32,158 nt of DNA, taken from positions 1 to 32,158 of the forward strand of contig JAGONM010000038.1 in the NCBI GenBank assembly GCA_017993055.1, given 5' to 3'. The translations under genes were made by a program, and so were the position numbers. This stretch comes from Armatimonadota bacterium (GTDB lineage Bacteria; Armatimonadota; UBA5829; DTJY01). Positions 15,146 to 23,302 of this stretch are shown here, in pieces. How positions within the stretch are numbered: position 1 is the first letter of the stretch; each line of letters starts with the position of its first letter. Below the pieces are notes generated by a model. It saw nothing but the letters and a program-made list of their open reading frames with translations. It was not told the origin of the DNA and searched no databases.

Positions 15146-15533
15146 CCTGGATTCCCCGCTAACGTGGATGGAGTACGCAAAGAGTGACCTGGCGGCCGCC
15201 CGGGGACCTGCTCCCGAGGGTGTAATGCTGGAGATTCTGTGTTTCCATGCTCAGCAGGCCGCAGAGAAGAGCATCAAAGCCGTTCTTGTGGCAAGAGGCG
15301 TACCATTCCCAAGGATACATAGCATTGAGCGCCTCACCGATCTCCTGCCACCCGATATTGCGAGGACAGCCGACGTTCTTGAGTCTGCCCGACTTACTGC
15401 ATATGCGACCGTGTTCCGCTACCCTGGCATGCCGGACCCGGTTTCCGAAGAAAGGTACGACGAAGCCGTTCGTCTCGCTGAAGCCGTCGTCTCCTGGGCT
15501 GAAGAGACCCTGCGGAAGATGAGCGCTTTCTGA
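15135..15533 (+). CDS. HEPN domain protein (putative toxin partner)
   Basis: A 132-residue all-helical HEPN protein of the PF05168 type. Recognisable marks are CFHAQQAAEKSIKAVLVARG (37-56), the PRIHSIERL segment with His62, and FRYPG (94-98) near the C-terminus. The Rx4-6H ribonuclease motif of canonical toxic HEPNs is not obvious; the closest is Arg54 to His62 with seven residues between. It may therefore be a diverged toxin, a non-ribonucleolytic HEPN, or an accessory subunit. The ATG overlaps the end of the nucleotidyltransferase gene by 11 bases, implying translational coupling. It is followed after 34 bases by the duplicated clpB end. Confidence 0.85.
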   Translation: MPRSLDSPLTWMEYAKSDLAAARGPAPEGVMLEILCFHAQQAAEKSIKAVLVARGVPFPRIHSIERLTDLLPPDIARTADVLESARLTAYATVFRYPGMPDPVSEERYDEAVRLAEAVVSWAEETLRKMSAF

Positions 15534-15567
15534 CCTCGTTCGCTCTCCCATAGACTCCGCGGCCCGG

Positions 15568-15684
15568 AACCCACTTGCGATGAAGATACTGGAGGGCGAG
15601 TTCCACGACGGCGACCGCATCACCGTGGATGCGGTGGATGGGGAGTTCGCCTTCACTCGCTCGGTCGAGGCGGAGGTCGTCTGA
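15568..15684 (+). pseudogene. Detached second copy of the clpB 3' end
   Basis: In one frame the sequence encodes [27 protein letters not shown] and AFTRSVEAEVV before TGA, matching clpB residues 829-866 at 33 of 38 positions. There is no start codon or ribosome binding site, and the frame upstream (RSPIDSAAR) does not resemble ClpB, so the similarity starts abruptly near 15568. It is a remnant, not a gene. It is followed by the same GGGAGGCC hairpin as clpB. The likeliest reading is that this is the older clpB terminus, displaced when a cassette with a replacement 3' end entered. Confidence 0.88.
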
Positions 15685-15693
15685 GAGATCAGG

Positions 15694-15717
15694 AGGGAGG
15701 CCTCAGCCGGCCTCCCT
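15694..15717 (+). terminator. Second copy of the clpB terminator stem
   Basis: AGGGAGGCC (15694-15702) pairs perfectly with GGCCTCCCT (15709-15717) around the loop TCAGCC. It shares the stem of the clpB terminator at 14751-14776 but lacks a T-run, having TTCCGGTTT after it. It may still end MNT-HEPN transcripts. Confidence 0.6.
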
Positions 15718-15747
15718 TCCGGTTTGTGCCAATTCCGATCTTTTCCA

Positions 15748-15776
15748 TTGCCGCCGGCCTCGAGATGCGGTACAAT
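15748..15776 (+). promoter_or_regulatory. Promoter of the epimerase-like gene
   Basis: TTGCCG (15748-15753) and TACAAT (15771-15776) are separated by 17 bases. The -10 box matches five of six positions. The expected start near 15783 gives a leader of about 28 bases to the TTG at 15811. Confidence 0.6.
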
Positions 15777-15810
15777 CCCCCAGCAGAGATCTGAACCGGG
15801 AGACGAGAAC

Positions 15811-17322
15811 TTGGAGCCCGCGGATCTATATTGTCAGGAACTTCAGACGGCGCCTCAGCCGCAGCTAGGCAAGATTCTCGTGACGGGCGCGACCGGCTAC
15901 GTCGGCGGGCGGCTCGTGCCGGAGCTTCTGTGTCGCGGATACGACGTGCGGGTGATGGTGCGCGCCCCGTCGGCCGAACTCGGCGACCGATGGCCCGAGG
16001 TCGAGGCCGTCGTGGGTGACGCCCTCGACTATGACAGCCTTCTGCCGGCCTTGGAGGGGATTCACACCGCCTACTACCTGATCCATTCCCTGCTCGGCGG
16101 CCACGAGCGATTCGAGGAACTCGACATCCGGGCGGCGGAGAACTTCAGGAGAGCCGCGGATCAGCAGAAGGTCAGCCGGATCATCTACCTGGGCGCGCTG
16201 GGGGACATCCGGTCGAAGCTGTCCGCACATCTCCGCAGCAGGCAGGATGTTTCGGCGGAACTGTCGAGGGGAAGCGCGCAGGTAACAGCGCTGCGGGCGG
16301 CCGTGATAACCGGCTCGGGGAGCGCCTCGTTCGAGGTGATGTCATACCTGGCACGGCGTCTTCCCGTGATCCTGCTCCCGCCATGGGCGGAGACCAGGTG
16401 CCAGCCGATAGCGATTCGGAATGTGACAGCGTACCTGGTGGGCGTACTGGAATCGCCGGAAACCGCCGGCGTGTCATACGACATCGGCGGCCCCGACATC
16501 TTGAGCTACCGGGAGATGCTCCAGACCTTCGCGGACATATTCGGACTGAGGCGGCTCTACATCCGCCTTCCGGTCTACAACCTCAGGGTGACCGCATATC
16601 TGGTCAGCCTGTTGACCCCCGTGGCGCACTCGATCGTCCACAGCCTCCTTGAGAGCGCGGCGAACAACGTCGTCTGCCAGAACGACGATATCCGGAAGAT
16701 CGTCGGCATGAAGCTGCTGCCGTACCGGGAGGCCGTACTGCGGGCGCTCTCGCGGGAGGAGCAGGACCGCATCCACACGAGATGGTCGGACGCCTATCCG
16801 CCCGCCCACGAGTTGATGATGAGGCTGGACGAGACGTCCCGGGAGAAGCTCTATACAAAGTCAGCCTCCCTCGTCACCAGCCGACCCGCCGCCGAGCTGT
16901 TCGGATCTACGTGCCGTATCGGAGGTCGGCACGGGTGGTTCGGCACGACCGGGCTCTGGAGGCTGAGGGGATCGCTGGACAAGGCGCTCCTGGGCGTGGG
17001 ATCGGCGCGCGGCCGGCGCGACTCGCGGACGCTCAGGGTGAACGACGTCGTGGACTTCTGGCGGGTAGAGGATATCGTGCCGGAGAAGCGCCTGCTCCTT
17101 CGCGCGGAGATGAGACTGCCGGGCCGGGCATGGCTCGAGTTCCGCCTCGATCCCGAACCGATGGGCGGACACAGGCTGTCCGTCCACGCGTACTACGAGC
17201 CGTCGGGTTTCTGGGGCAGAGCGTACTGGTACGCGACCTACCCGTTTCACGCATTCATATTCCGGGACCTGATCGAACAGATCGAACGGTGCAGGCCCGA
17301 CGGATCGGAAGACGCGGAGTGA
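15811..17322 (+). CDS. NAD(P)-binding epimerase/YbjT-like protein with DUF2867 C-terminus
   Basis: A 503-residue protein. Residues 20-240 form an atypical short-chain dehydrogenase Rossmann fold with the dinucleotide motif TGATGYVGG (25-33) followed by DVRVMVRAP, and GIHTAYYLIHSL in place of a classical catalytic Tyr-x-x-x-Lys. The middle (SYREMLQTFADIFGL) is typical of YbjT/NmrA-like proteins. From about 350 on, WFGTTGLWRLRGSLDKALLG and VVDFWRVEDIVP match the DUF2867 domain commonly fused to it. The substrate is unknown. The TTG start was chosen because GGGAG lies eight bases upstream and the extra upstream residues look non-coding. It converges on hisF with only 12 bases between stop codons. 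Confidence 0.85.
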   Translation: MEPADLYCQELQTAPQPQLGKILVTGATGYVGGRLVPELLCRGYDVRVMVRAPSAELGDRWPEVEAVVGDALDYDSLLPALEGIHTAYYLIHSLLGGHERFEELDIRAAENFRRAADQQKVSRIIYLGALGDIRSKLSAHLRSRQDVSAELSRGSAQVTALRAAVITGSGSASFEVMSYLARRLPVILLPPWAETRCQPIAIRNVTAYLVGVLESPETAGVSYDIGGPDILSYREMLQTFADIFGLRRLYIRLPVYNLRVTAYLVSLLTPVAHSIVHSLLESAANNVVCQNDDIRKIVGMKLLPYREAVLRALSREEQDRIHTRWSDAYPPAHELMMRLDETSREKLYTKSASLVTSRPAAELFGSTCRIGGRHGWFGTTGLWRLRGSLDKALLGVGSARGRRDSRTLRVNDVVDFWRVEDIVPEKRLLLRAEMRLPGRAWLEFRLDPEPMGGHRLSVHAYYEPSGFWGRAYWYATYPFHAFIFRDLIEQIERCRPDGSEDAE

Positions 17323-17334
17323 CGATTGCTCTGC

Positions 17335-18093
17335 TCAGGCGACGTCTACCCCGCGGTCCTTCAGATACCGCTTCAGTTCGGGGATCGAGATGATGCCGAA
17401 GTGGAAGACGGACGCCGCCAGAAGGACCGTCGCACCGGCCTCGACGGCCTCGTAGAAGTGCTCCAGGGTCCCGGCCCCGCCCGATGCCACGACTGGACAC
17501 GATGCCACCGCCGCGATCTTCCGTATGATCGGCAGGTCGTAGCCGGTCTTCGCTCCGTCGCCCGCCTTGCTGGTAGGAAGTATGCAGCCGACCGCATATC
17601 CGTTGACCTGCTTCGCCCACTCGACCGCGTCCTTGCCGGTGGCGGTCCGCCCGCCGTCTATGTAGACCTCGTAGCCGGACGGGAGGCTCGGGTTGACGTC
17701 CACATCTATCGCGACGGTGACCTTCTCGCCGCCGAACTCGCGCACCATCGTCGGGATCAATTGCGGGTTGCGAAAGGCGGCGCTGCTCGTCGAGATCTTG
17801 TCCGCGCCGGCATCGAGCACGGCCTCCGCCGACTTCACATCGCTGATCCCCCCGCCGACTGTGAACGGGACTGCGGCGGCATCGGCGACCCGGCGAACGA
17901 CGTCCAGCATCGTTCCGCGGCCCTCGACGGTGGCGGTGATGTCGAGCAGGGCGATCTCGTCGGCGCCCGCCGCGCAGTACGCCCTAGCGCACTCGACCGG
18001 ATCACCGGCATCCCTGATGTCCACGAAATGCACTCCCTTGACGACTCGCCCATTCTGCATATCCAGGCACGGCATGATGCTCACTCTGGCCAT
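17335..18093 (-). CDS. hisF: Imidazole glycerol phosphate synthase subunit HisF
   Basis: A 252-residue (beta-alpha)8 barrel that cyclises PRFAR with ammonia to imidazole glycerol phosphate and AICAR in histidine synthesis. Asp11 (MPCLD) and Asp130 (VTVAID) fall exactly at the numbered catalytic positions of Thermotoga HisF. GRVVKGVHFVDIRDAGDPVE, LLDITATVEGRGTMLDVV and VASGGAGTLEHFYEA are family hallmarks. The loop usually reading LLTSxDRDGT is changed here to LPTSKAGDGAK, and the usual NTAAV is TSSAAF. It could be a HisF paralogue with another partner, since no hisH is adjacent. The ATG at 18093 has AGGAG about six bases upstream. It is divergent from the oxidoreductase gene. Confidence 0.85.
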   Translation of the reverse strand: MARVSIMPCLDMQNGRVVKGVHFVDIRDAGDPVECARAYCAAGADEIALLDITATVEGRGTMLDVVRRVADAAAVPFTVGGGISDVKSAEAVLDAGADKISTSSAAFRNPQLIPTMVREFGGEKVTVAIDVDVNPSLPSGYEVYIDGGRTATGKDAVEWAKQVNGYAVGCILPTSKAGDGAKTGYDLPIIRKIAAVASCPVVASGGAGTLEHFYEAVEAGATVLLAASVFHFGIISIPELKRYLKDRGVDVA

Positions 18094-18170
18094 TGTTCTC
18101 CTCGCCTTCCTGTCTCGATCAGTGATGATTGAGAGTTCCACGCCCCGGGCGGTTTCCCTTCGCGCAAAAC

Positions 18171-18179
18171 TGATATAAT
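18171..18179 (+). promoter_or_regulatory. Extended -10 promoter of the FAD oxidoreductase gene
   Basis: TGATATAAT is a perfect TGn-TATAAT extended -10 element, and no good -35 box is present. The expected start near 18186 leaves a leader of about 25 bases to the ATG at 18211, and makes the in-frame ATG at 18178, which overlaps the -10 box, unusable. Confidence 0.6.
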
Positions 18180-18210
18180 GGCCCGACCGACTTCGAGAGG
18201 TGGTGCAGTG

Positions 18211-19617
18211 ATGAGCGACACGTACCGTGAACCCGCGAGAGAGACGCCTATCGCATACGAGGCGGACGTCGTCGTCGCCGGAGGGGGAGTCGCCGGGTGT
18301 TCGGCAGCGATATCGGCGGCGCGGAACGGGGCGAAAACGCTTCTGGTTGAGCGGAACGGCGTCCTTGGAGGAGTTGCCGGAGCCGGGTTGATGACCAACA
18401 TCGGAAACGCGTTCATGACGGCCCAGAACTTCCCGGTCGTGAAGGGCATACCCCGCGAGATCGTCGAGCGCCTCGTCGCGGAGGGAGGGACCAGGCCGGG
18501 GTGGCATCGGCCGGAGCAGCCGGGGATCGTTTTCGACCCCGAGGTCTTCAAGCTGGTGCTCAGCGACATGCTCCGCGAGGCGGGAGTCGAGGTGCTGCTC
18601 CACGCTCTCACGGCAGCCGCGCTCAAGGACGGCGACCGTGTGACCGGCATCATCATCGAGAGCAAGAGCGGGCGACAGGCAGCAGCGGCATCGAACGTGA
18701 TAGACGCGACCGGCGAGGCGGACGTGGCCCATTTGGCGGGAGCGCCCTGCAGAGTCGTGCCGAGCGGCGGGAGCATGCTCTTCCGCCTGGCGAACGTAGA
18801 CCTCGACCGGGCGGTCGACTGGATGGGCGAGCACAGGGACAGCTTCCCGAACGACAGCGACGGCGTGAAGGACTACGAAACATTTGCACGAAACTGGCGG
18901 GAGTACGGCTTCTTCTTCTTTCCGCATCACGGCGGCAAGCAGTTCGGGCCGTGGAACGAGGCGATCGAGCGCGGGGAGTACGCGGAGAAGGACGGCGACT
19001 GGTATGCGCTCAACGCCTTCGGGATGTACGGGATCAGGGGCGACAGCACGGTCACCATCAACTCGAACTACATGTGGATCACCGATGTGGACGTGCGCCT
19101 GTACTCGCGGGCGGAGTTAGAGGGGCACCGCCACTGCCAACGGACGGCGGAGTTCCTTCGGAAGCATCTACCGGGATTCGAGAACGCGGCACTGATTCAG
19201 ACCGCCGACGACTGGGGCCAGCGTCGGAACAGGCTGATCGAAGGCAGAGCGACGCTCACCAAGGACGACGCGGCGGCCGGTCGGACGTGGGGCGATGTGA
19301 TCGGCCGGTTCCCGCTCAAGCAGGAGGGCGAGCCGCCGCACGGGGTCGAGATCCCGTTCGGCGTCATGGTGCCGCTGAAGATCGACGGGCTGCTGGCCGC
19401 CAGCGGTAAGAGCGCCTCGACCGATCCGGTCGGTCTGATTCGCGGGATGTCCCGGTGCATGACGCTCGGCGAGGCGGCGGGAGTGGCGGCGGCACTAGGC
19501 GCGCGTGCCGGGGTCCCGCCGGGGAATGTGCCGATCCGGGAGGTCCAGCGGCAGCTTGTCGCTCAGGGCGCCTACCTGGGCGAGGCCGACCGCCTGGCGG
19601 AGTTGGGCGTCGTCTGA
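18211..19617 (+). CDS. FAD-dependent oxidoreductase
   Basis: A 468-residue flavoprotein of the PF12831 type. The N-terminal Rossmann motif is DVVVAGGGVAGCSAAISAAR (19-38), with Glu47 in LLVER positioned to bind the ribose of FAD. GVLGGVAGAGLMTN, VIDATGEADVAHLAG and the C-terminal DPVGLIRGMSRCMTLGEAAG, with GLLAASGKSAS before it, are typical of the family. Such proteins are abundant in glycan-degrading Armatimonadota and Planctomycetota, but their substrates are mostly unknown. The ATG at 18211 is preceded by GAGAGGTGG. No secretion signal was seen. It is transcribed away from hisF and appears to be monocistronic. Confidence 0.88.
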   Translation: MSDTYREPARETPIAYEADVVVAGGGVAGCSAAISAARNGAKTLLVERNGVLGGVAGAGLMTNIGNAFMTAQNFPVVKGIPREIVERLVAEGGTRPGWHRPEQPGIVFDPEVFKLVLSDMLREAGVEVLLHALTAAALKDGDRVTGIIIESKSGRQAAAASNVIDATGEADVAHLAGAPCRVVPSGGSMLFRLANVDLDRAVDWMGEHRDSFPNDSDGVKDYETFARNWREYGFFFFPHHGGKQFGPWNEAIERGEYAEKDGDWYALNAFGMYGIRGDSTVTINSNYMWITDVDVRLYSRAELEGHRHCQRTAEFLRKHLPGFENAALIQTADDWGQRRNRLIEGRATLTKDDAAAGRTWGDVIGRFPLKQEGEPPHGVEIPFGVMVPLKIDGLLAASGKSASTDPVGLIRGMSRCMTLGEAAGVAAALGARAGVPPGNVPIREVQRQLVAQGAYLGEADRLAELGVV

Positions 19618-19706
19618 CCCAGGCTACCCCCTCTTCGAAGGATGCGGCCGGCGAGTTCCGACTGGTCGCGGACCGGCATCCGAGATCTCCGAGGCCGTGG
19701 CTTCAT

Positions 19707-19735
19707 TTGACGCGCCTTAGCTTTGGACGTACAAT
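19707..19735 (+). promoter_or_regulatory. Promoter of the two-component system
   Basis: TTGACG (19707-19712) and TACAAT (19730-19735), each matching five of six positions, are separated by 17 bases. The expected start near 19742 gives a leader of about 37 bases to the GTG at 19779. Confidence 0.75.
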
Positions 19736-19778
19736 CCCTCTACAAGCCGCATTGCGCAGCTTGCGGGAGGTCTGAGCA

Positions 19779-20924
19779 GTGACAGAGCCGGATCGACTGC
19801 AGCGTCTGTTTCTCTATCACATCTGGGCATGCATCCCATTCGCCGCGGTCTGGATGGCGGCCCCGCGGGAGACGGGCGTCACTCAAGACCCCCAGGAGAT
19901 CCTGGCGCTTAGGATCGTGGTCGCAGCGGCCGGCACCTACATCCTCGCCAGGTCATTTCTGGTCTTACGCGACCAGACCGCCCGGCTGCGGCACGTGTGG
20001 CCGATTGTCGATGTGGCGCTTATCACCTGGGGGATGCTCGTCAAGAGCAGTCCAACTGAAAGCTGGCTCGTCCTCGTATACTTTATTCCGGTCACCGAGG
20101 GCGCCGCCACGCTGAGTCGAAGATGGGCGCTCTCGGTCGCCGCACTGGCGATTGCGGGCTACCTCGCCGCGAGCGGATCATCGGGAGCGGCCACCCTCTA
20201 CCAGGTCCACGGCGCCTTCCGCGTGTTCTTCTTCGCCCTGATGGCCTCTATGGTCACCAGTCTAGGGCTAGAGCTGATCCGCACCCACCGCCAACTCGCG
20301 CTCTCGGACTATCGCAACGAACTTGCGGCTGAGATGCATGATGGGATTCAGCAGTACCTGGCGGCGGCGGTGATCTCGCTCGACCGGGCCGCGGCCGTGT
20401 CCGATTCAGACCCCGCTGCTGCCGCTCGACTTGCCATCGGCCAGCGAGATGTGCTTCGCCAGGCGGCAGACGAGCTTCGGATTACCGTGCGCAGGCTACG
20501 GACGCGGTCTTCTGCTGGCGGCGACATCGTCGAGTCTTTGCGCTACTACGCGGCACTGGTCGAAGACCGCTTCCCCATGCAAGTAGATATAACTATTTCG
20601 GGCGAGCCGTTTGCGCTGTCGGCCCGAGTCGAGCACGCGCTGTTCAGGATTGTGCAGGAATCCCTGAACAATGCTGTGAAACACTCGAGGGCGCTGGAGG
20701 TCTCCATAGTCCTCGAGTGGACACCGGATACCGTGCTGTGCTCCGTGCGCGACAATGGCGTCGGATTTGAGCCCGCGCACGTGTCTGCGGAGCCCAGCGG
20801 CGCGGGCTTCGGGATGGAGACAATGTCGCAAAGGGCCGCGAGCATTGGCGCGGCCCTCGAGTTGGTCAGTTCCCCGGGAGAGGGAACATCCGTCACCGTT
20901 ACGCTACCAAGGCAAGGTGGATGA
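19779..20924 (+). CDS. NarL-type sensor histidine kinase with membrane-bound N-terminus
   Basis: A 381-residue kinase. Residues 8-165 hold about six hydrophobic helices with very short loops, so sensing is probably within or near the membrane. The HisKA_3 dimerisation segment follows, with the phosphoacceptor His187 in AAEMHDGIQQYL. The ATPase domain shows the N box FRIVQESLNNAVKHS, the G1 box DNGVGFEP and the G2 box GAGFGMETM. The ligand is unknown. The GTG start has GGGAGG eight bases upstream. The stop codon overlaps the response regulator start by four bases (ATGA), so the two form an operon. Confidence 0.93.
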   Translation: MTEPDRLQRLFLYHIWACIPFAAVWMAAPRETGVTQDPQEILALRIVVAAAGTYILARSFLVLRDQTARLRHVWPIVDVALITWGMLVKSSPTESWLVLVYFIPVTEGAATLSRRWALSVAALAIAGYLAASGSSGAATLYQVHGAFRVFFFALMASMVTSLGLELIRTHRQLALSDYRNELAAEMHDGIQQYLAAAVISLDRAAAVSDSDPAAAARLAIGQRDVLRQAADELRITVRRLRTRSSAGGDIVESLRYYAALVEDRFPMQVDITISGEPFALSARVEHALFRIVQESLNNAVKHSRALEVSIVLEWTPDTVLCSVRDNGVGFEPAHVSAEPSGAGFGMETMSQRAASIGAALELVSSPGEGTSVTVTLPRQGG

Positions 20925-21592
20925 TGCCGCAGAGACTTCCGATCAGGGTGCTGATAGCAGAGGACGAAGGCCTACTGCGTTCCAGCCTCTCCCAGCTTCT
21001 GGGCGCGGAAGCGGAGCTTAAGGTGGTCGCCGCTGTTGGCGACGGCCGGGAGGCTGTCTATCAGGCGAGCGTGACGACGCCGGACGTCATTCTCATGGAC
21101 CTTGATATGCCGCACGTCAACGGCATCGAGGCCACGCGCAAGATAAAGGACGAACTGCCCCAGACTGCCATAGTGGTTCTCACCCACCTTTCCGATGACG
21201 ACAGCCTCTTCACAGCCATCAGGGCGGGAGCGATCAGCTACGTGCTGAAAGATGCGTCGGTAGGCAGGATCGTGGAGGTCATAAAGTCCGCGAACCGCGG
21301 CGAGGGATTCATTCATCCAGCGCTTGTCCCTCGCGTCTTGCAGGAGTTTTCCAGGCTGTCGGCCCGCACGGTCAAGCAGCGTGAGATGTTTCAGGAGTTG
21401 ACGCGCAGAGAAGTGGAGGTGCTCGATCTCCTAGGGCAGGGCAAGCGCAACCGAGAGATCGGCGAACTCCTCTTCATCAGCGAGAGGACCGTTAAGAACC
21501 ACGTCAGCAACATCCTCGCCAAACTGCACGTCAACGACCGCACCGAGGCTGCACTCATTGCAGCCGGACACGGCCTCACACGGGAGCCGTAG
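20921..21592 (+). CDS. NarL/FixJ-family response regulator
   Basis: A 223-residue regulator and cognate partner of the preceding kinase. The receiver domain (about 8-125) has the acidic pocket Glu14-Asp15, phosphoacceptor Asp60 in VILMDLDMP and Lys in YVLKDAS. A LuxR-type helix-turn-helix spans about 158-215: [18 protein letters not shown] then [17 protein letters not shown]. The start overlaps the kinase stop codon; a second ATG follows directly. The target may be the lipid operon starting 150 bases downstream on the same strand, a guess based only on position. No clear terminator separates them. Confidence 0.93.
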   Translation: MMPQRLPIRVLIAEDEGLLRSSLSQLLGAEAELKVVAAVGDGREAVYQASVTTPDVILMDLDMPHVNGIEATRKIKDELPQTAIVVLTHLSDDDSLFTAIRAGAISYVLKDASVGRIVEVIKSANRGEGFIHPALVPRVLQEFSRLSARTVKQREMFQELTRREVEVLDLLGQGKRNREIGELLFISERTVKNHVSNILAKLHVNDRTEAALIAAGHGLTREP

Positions 21593-21743
21593 TACGCCCG
21601 CATCTTCTCGTGCCGGAAAAATGGTCCTCTGACTTCCTACCCACCGTGACCTTAGTACGATGCCCTAGCGCGCCTGAGAGTAGATAATCCAGGTATAGAG
21701 CAGCGAGTGCCGCTGCAAATCTGTCGAATGGAGGTATACTACC

Positions 21744-22532
21744 ATGGACGCGGTTGTGATTGCTGGAGGCAGGATTCATGGAGAACTGGTTGATCGAGAA
21801 GGCGTCGGGGTAAAGGCTCTGCTGAACGTGAATAGCAGCAGCCTGCTGGAAAGGGCTGTGGCGGCGCTTCGAGCGACGTCGGGGATTGGGCGTATCTGTG
21901 TGGTCGGGCCGCGCGAGGTGGAAGGCATCGCGCGAGGGGCCGGCGCGGATCTGTTTGCCGACGAAGGTGCGACAGGAATCGACAATATCATGCGCGGACT
22001 GGACGCGCTCGGCGCCCGAGGCCATGTGCTGTGTGCGGCCTCCGATTTGCCGTTCGTCAGGCCCGGGGACATCGAGAAGCTGATCGAGAGCACTCCTCCG
22101 GAAGCTCAACTCGGCTACGCCATCTTCAGCCGCGGCGAGTTTGAGGCGCTGTTTCCCGGCGGCTCCGAGCTCTTCGCCCCACTCTCCGACGGCGATTTCA
22201 GAGGCGGAAGCATTGTTGTCCTGGACGCCGATCTGCTCAGAGCCATTGAGCCAGTCCTGCAGCGGGCCTTTGCGGCGCGAAAGAGCGTGTCGGGGATGGC
22301 GAGGCTGTTCGGGCCGGTGCTCTTTCTGCGGATTGTGCTCGGCAGGTTCGTCTACAGACCGATCGGGCCTTCGAGTGAGGACGTTCGCCGCAGGGCGGAG
22401 CATATGCTCTCGTGCGGGTGCGCGATCGTCCGCGGCTGCTCGCCCAGGCTTGCCGCCGATGTCGATGACCTGGAGGACTGGAACGCCCTCCAGCATGCAT
22501 TCTCAGGGCTGTCCGACGCTGCTATCGTCTGA
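21744..22532 (+). CDS. MobA-like NTP transferase domain protein
   Basis: A 262-residue protein with a nucleotidyltransferase fold. It has AVVIAGG at residues 3-9, a probable substrate Lys24 in GVKALLNV, LLERAVAALR, and the metal-binding Asp in CAASDLPFVRPGD. These fit the MobA/NTP_transf_3 family, which transfers a nucleotide to a phosphorylated acceptor. The C-terminal 100 residues are family-specific. Because the next genes encode PlsY and a glycosyltransferase, it may activate a lipid headgroup or sugar phosphate rather than molybdopterin; this is inference. The ATG has GGAGG nine bases upstream. The start of an operon of four genes is likely here. Confidence 0.78.
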   Translation: MDAVVIAGGRIHGELVDREGVGVKALLNVNSSSLLERAVAALRATSGIGRICVVGPREVEGIARGAGADLFADEGATGIDNIMRGLDALGARGHVLCAASDLPFVRPGDIEKLIESTPPEAQLGYAIFSRGEFEALFPGGSELFAPLSDGDFRGGSIVVLDADLLRAIEPVLQRAFAARKSVSGMARLFGPVLFLRIVLGRFVYRPIGPSSEDVRRRAEHMLSCGCAIVRGCSPRLAADVDDLEDWNALQHAFSGLSDAAIV

Positions 22533-22597
22533 GAATGGAGTTCTCAAGATGAGGCGTCGCAGCAACGGAGCATGTGGTAGAGTTCGGAGGTATCACA

Positions 22598-23287
22598 ATG
22601 GAAGAAGCATTGCTTCTCACAGCGGCAGGGTACCTGATCGGCTCGGTGCCGTTCGGCTACCTGCTGGTCAGGCTCGTGTGCGGTAAGGACGTCCGCCGTT
22701 ACGGATCGCACAACATAGGGGCAGTGAACGTGTCACGCGTGGCTGGCAGGTGTGTGGGACTTGTGACTCTCGCGCTTGACGCAGGAAAGGCTTTCGCGAT
22801 GGTATTGGTGGCAGCGTCTTTGACCACCGATGCGGCCGTGGTGGCGGCGGCCGGCTTCGCGGTGCTGCTCGGGCACTCATACTCGGCTTGGTTTCTGCTG
22901 GTGGAGAGGCGGCTGTCGGGAGGCAAGAGCGTGGCGAGCGGACTGGGAGTGCTACTGGCGTTGGCGGAACTGGGGGCGATAGAATGGTGGAGTGTGGAAA
23001 TCCCTATTGCGGTGTGGACGGCGGGCCTGATCGGGCCCCGAATCTTGACCGGGCGCTGGTGGTGTGTATCGCCTGCAACGCTGGCTGCGACGGTCTCCGC
23101 GCCTGTGGCCGTTTGGCTCGGACATCCGGTACCGGCTTATCTGGCCATGTGTCTGGCGATGAGTGGGCTCATCGTGGTCCGGCACAGGGGGAATATCGCG
23201 CGGCTCGCGACAGGCTCTGAACCGCGGATCGGCGAGACCGCGGAAGCGGCTGCGCCACAGCTTACTCTCGCGGCGCGGGCGCGATGA
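22598..23287 (+). CDS. plsY: Glycerol-3-phosphate acyltransferase PlsY-like
   Basis: A 229-residue membrane enzyme that would transfer an acyl group from acyl phosphate to glycerol 3-phosphate, the first step of phospholipid synthesis. All PlsY signatures are visible: GSVPFGYLL (15-23), RRYGSHNIGAVNVSRVAG (33-50), DAGKAF (61-66), GHSYSAWF followed by GGKSVASGLG, and HRGNIARLATGSEPRIGE near the end. Several hydrophobic helices separate them. The ATG at 22598 was chosen because GGAGG lies seven bases upstream; an earlier in-frame start overlaps that site. The conserved KG of motif 2 is KA here, and the last 20 residues are an Ala-rich extension. Confidence 0.88.
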   Translation: MEEALLLTAAGYLIGSVPFGYLLVRLVCGKDVRRYGSHNIGAVNVSRVAGRCVGLVTLALDAGKAFAMVLVAASLTTDAAVVAAAGFAVLLGHSYSAWFLLVERRLSGGKSVASGLGVLLALAELGAIEWWSVEIPIAVWTAGLIGPRILTGRWWCVSPATLAATVSAPVAVWLGHPVPAYLAMCLAMSGLIVVRHRGNIARLATGSEPRIGETAEAAAPQLTLAARAR

Positions 23288-23302
23288 GAGGAGGAACGCG
23301 AG

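Noticed and set aside
15534-15567. An integrase or transposon end beside the MNT-HEPN pair
   Set aside because: Only 34 bases lie between the HEPN stop and the clpB copy, with no inverted terminal repeats or coding capacity.
17335-18930. A long N-terminal extension of HisF to 18930
   Set aside because: The extra residues are antisense to the FAD oxidoreductase, while the ATG at 18093 has a strong ribosome binding site and gives catalytic Asp11 and Asp130 at their usual numbers.
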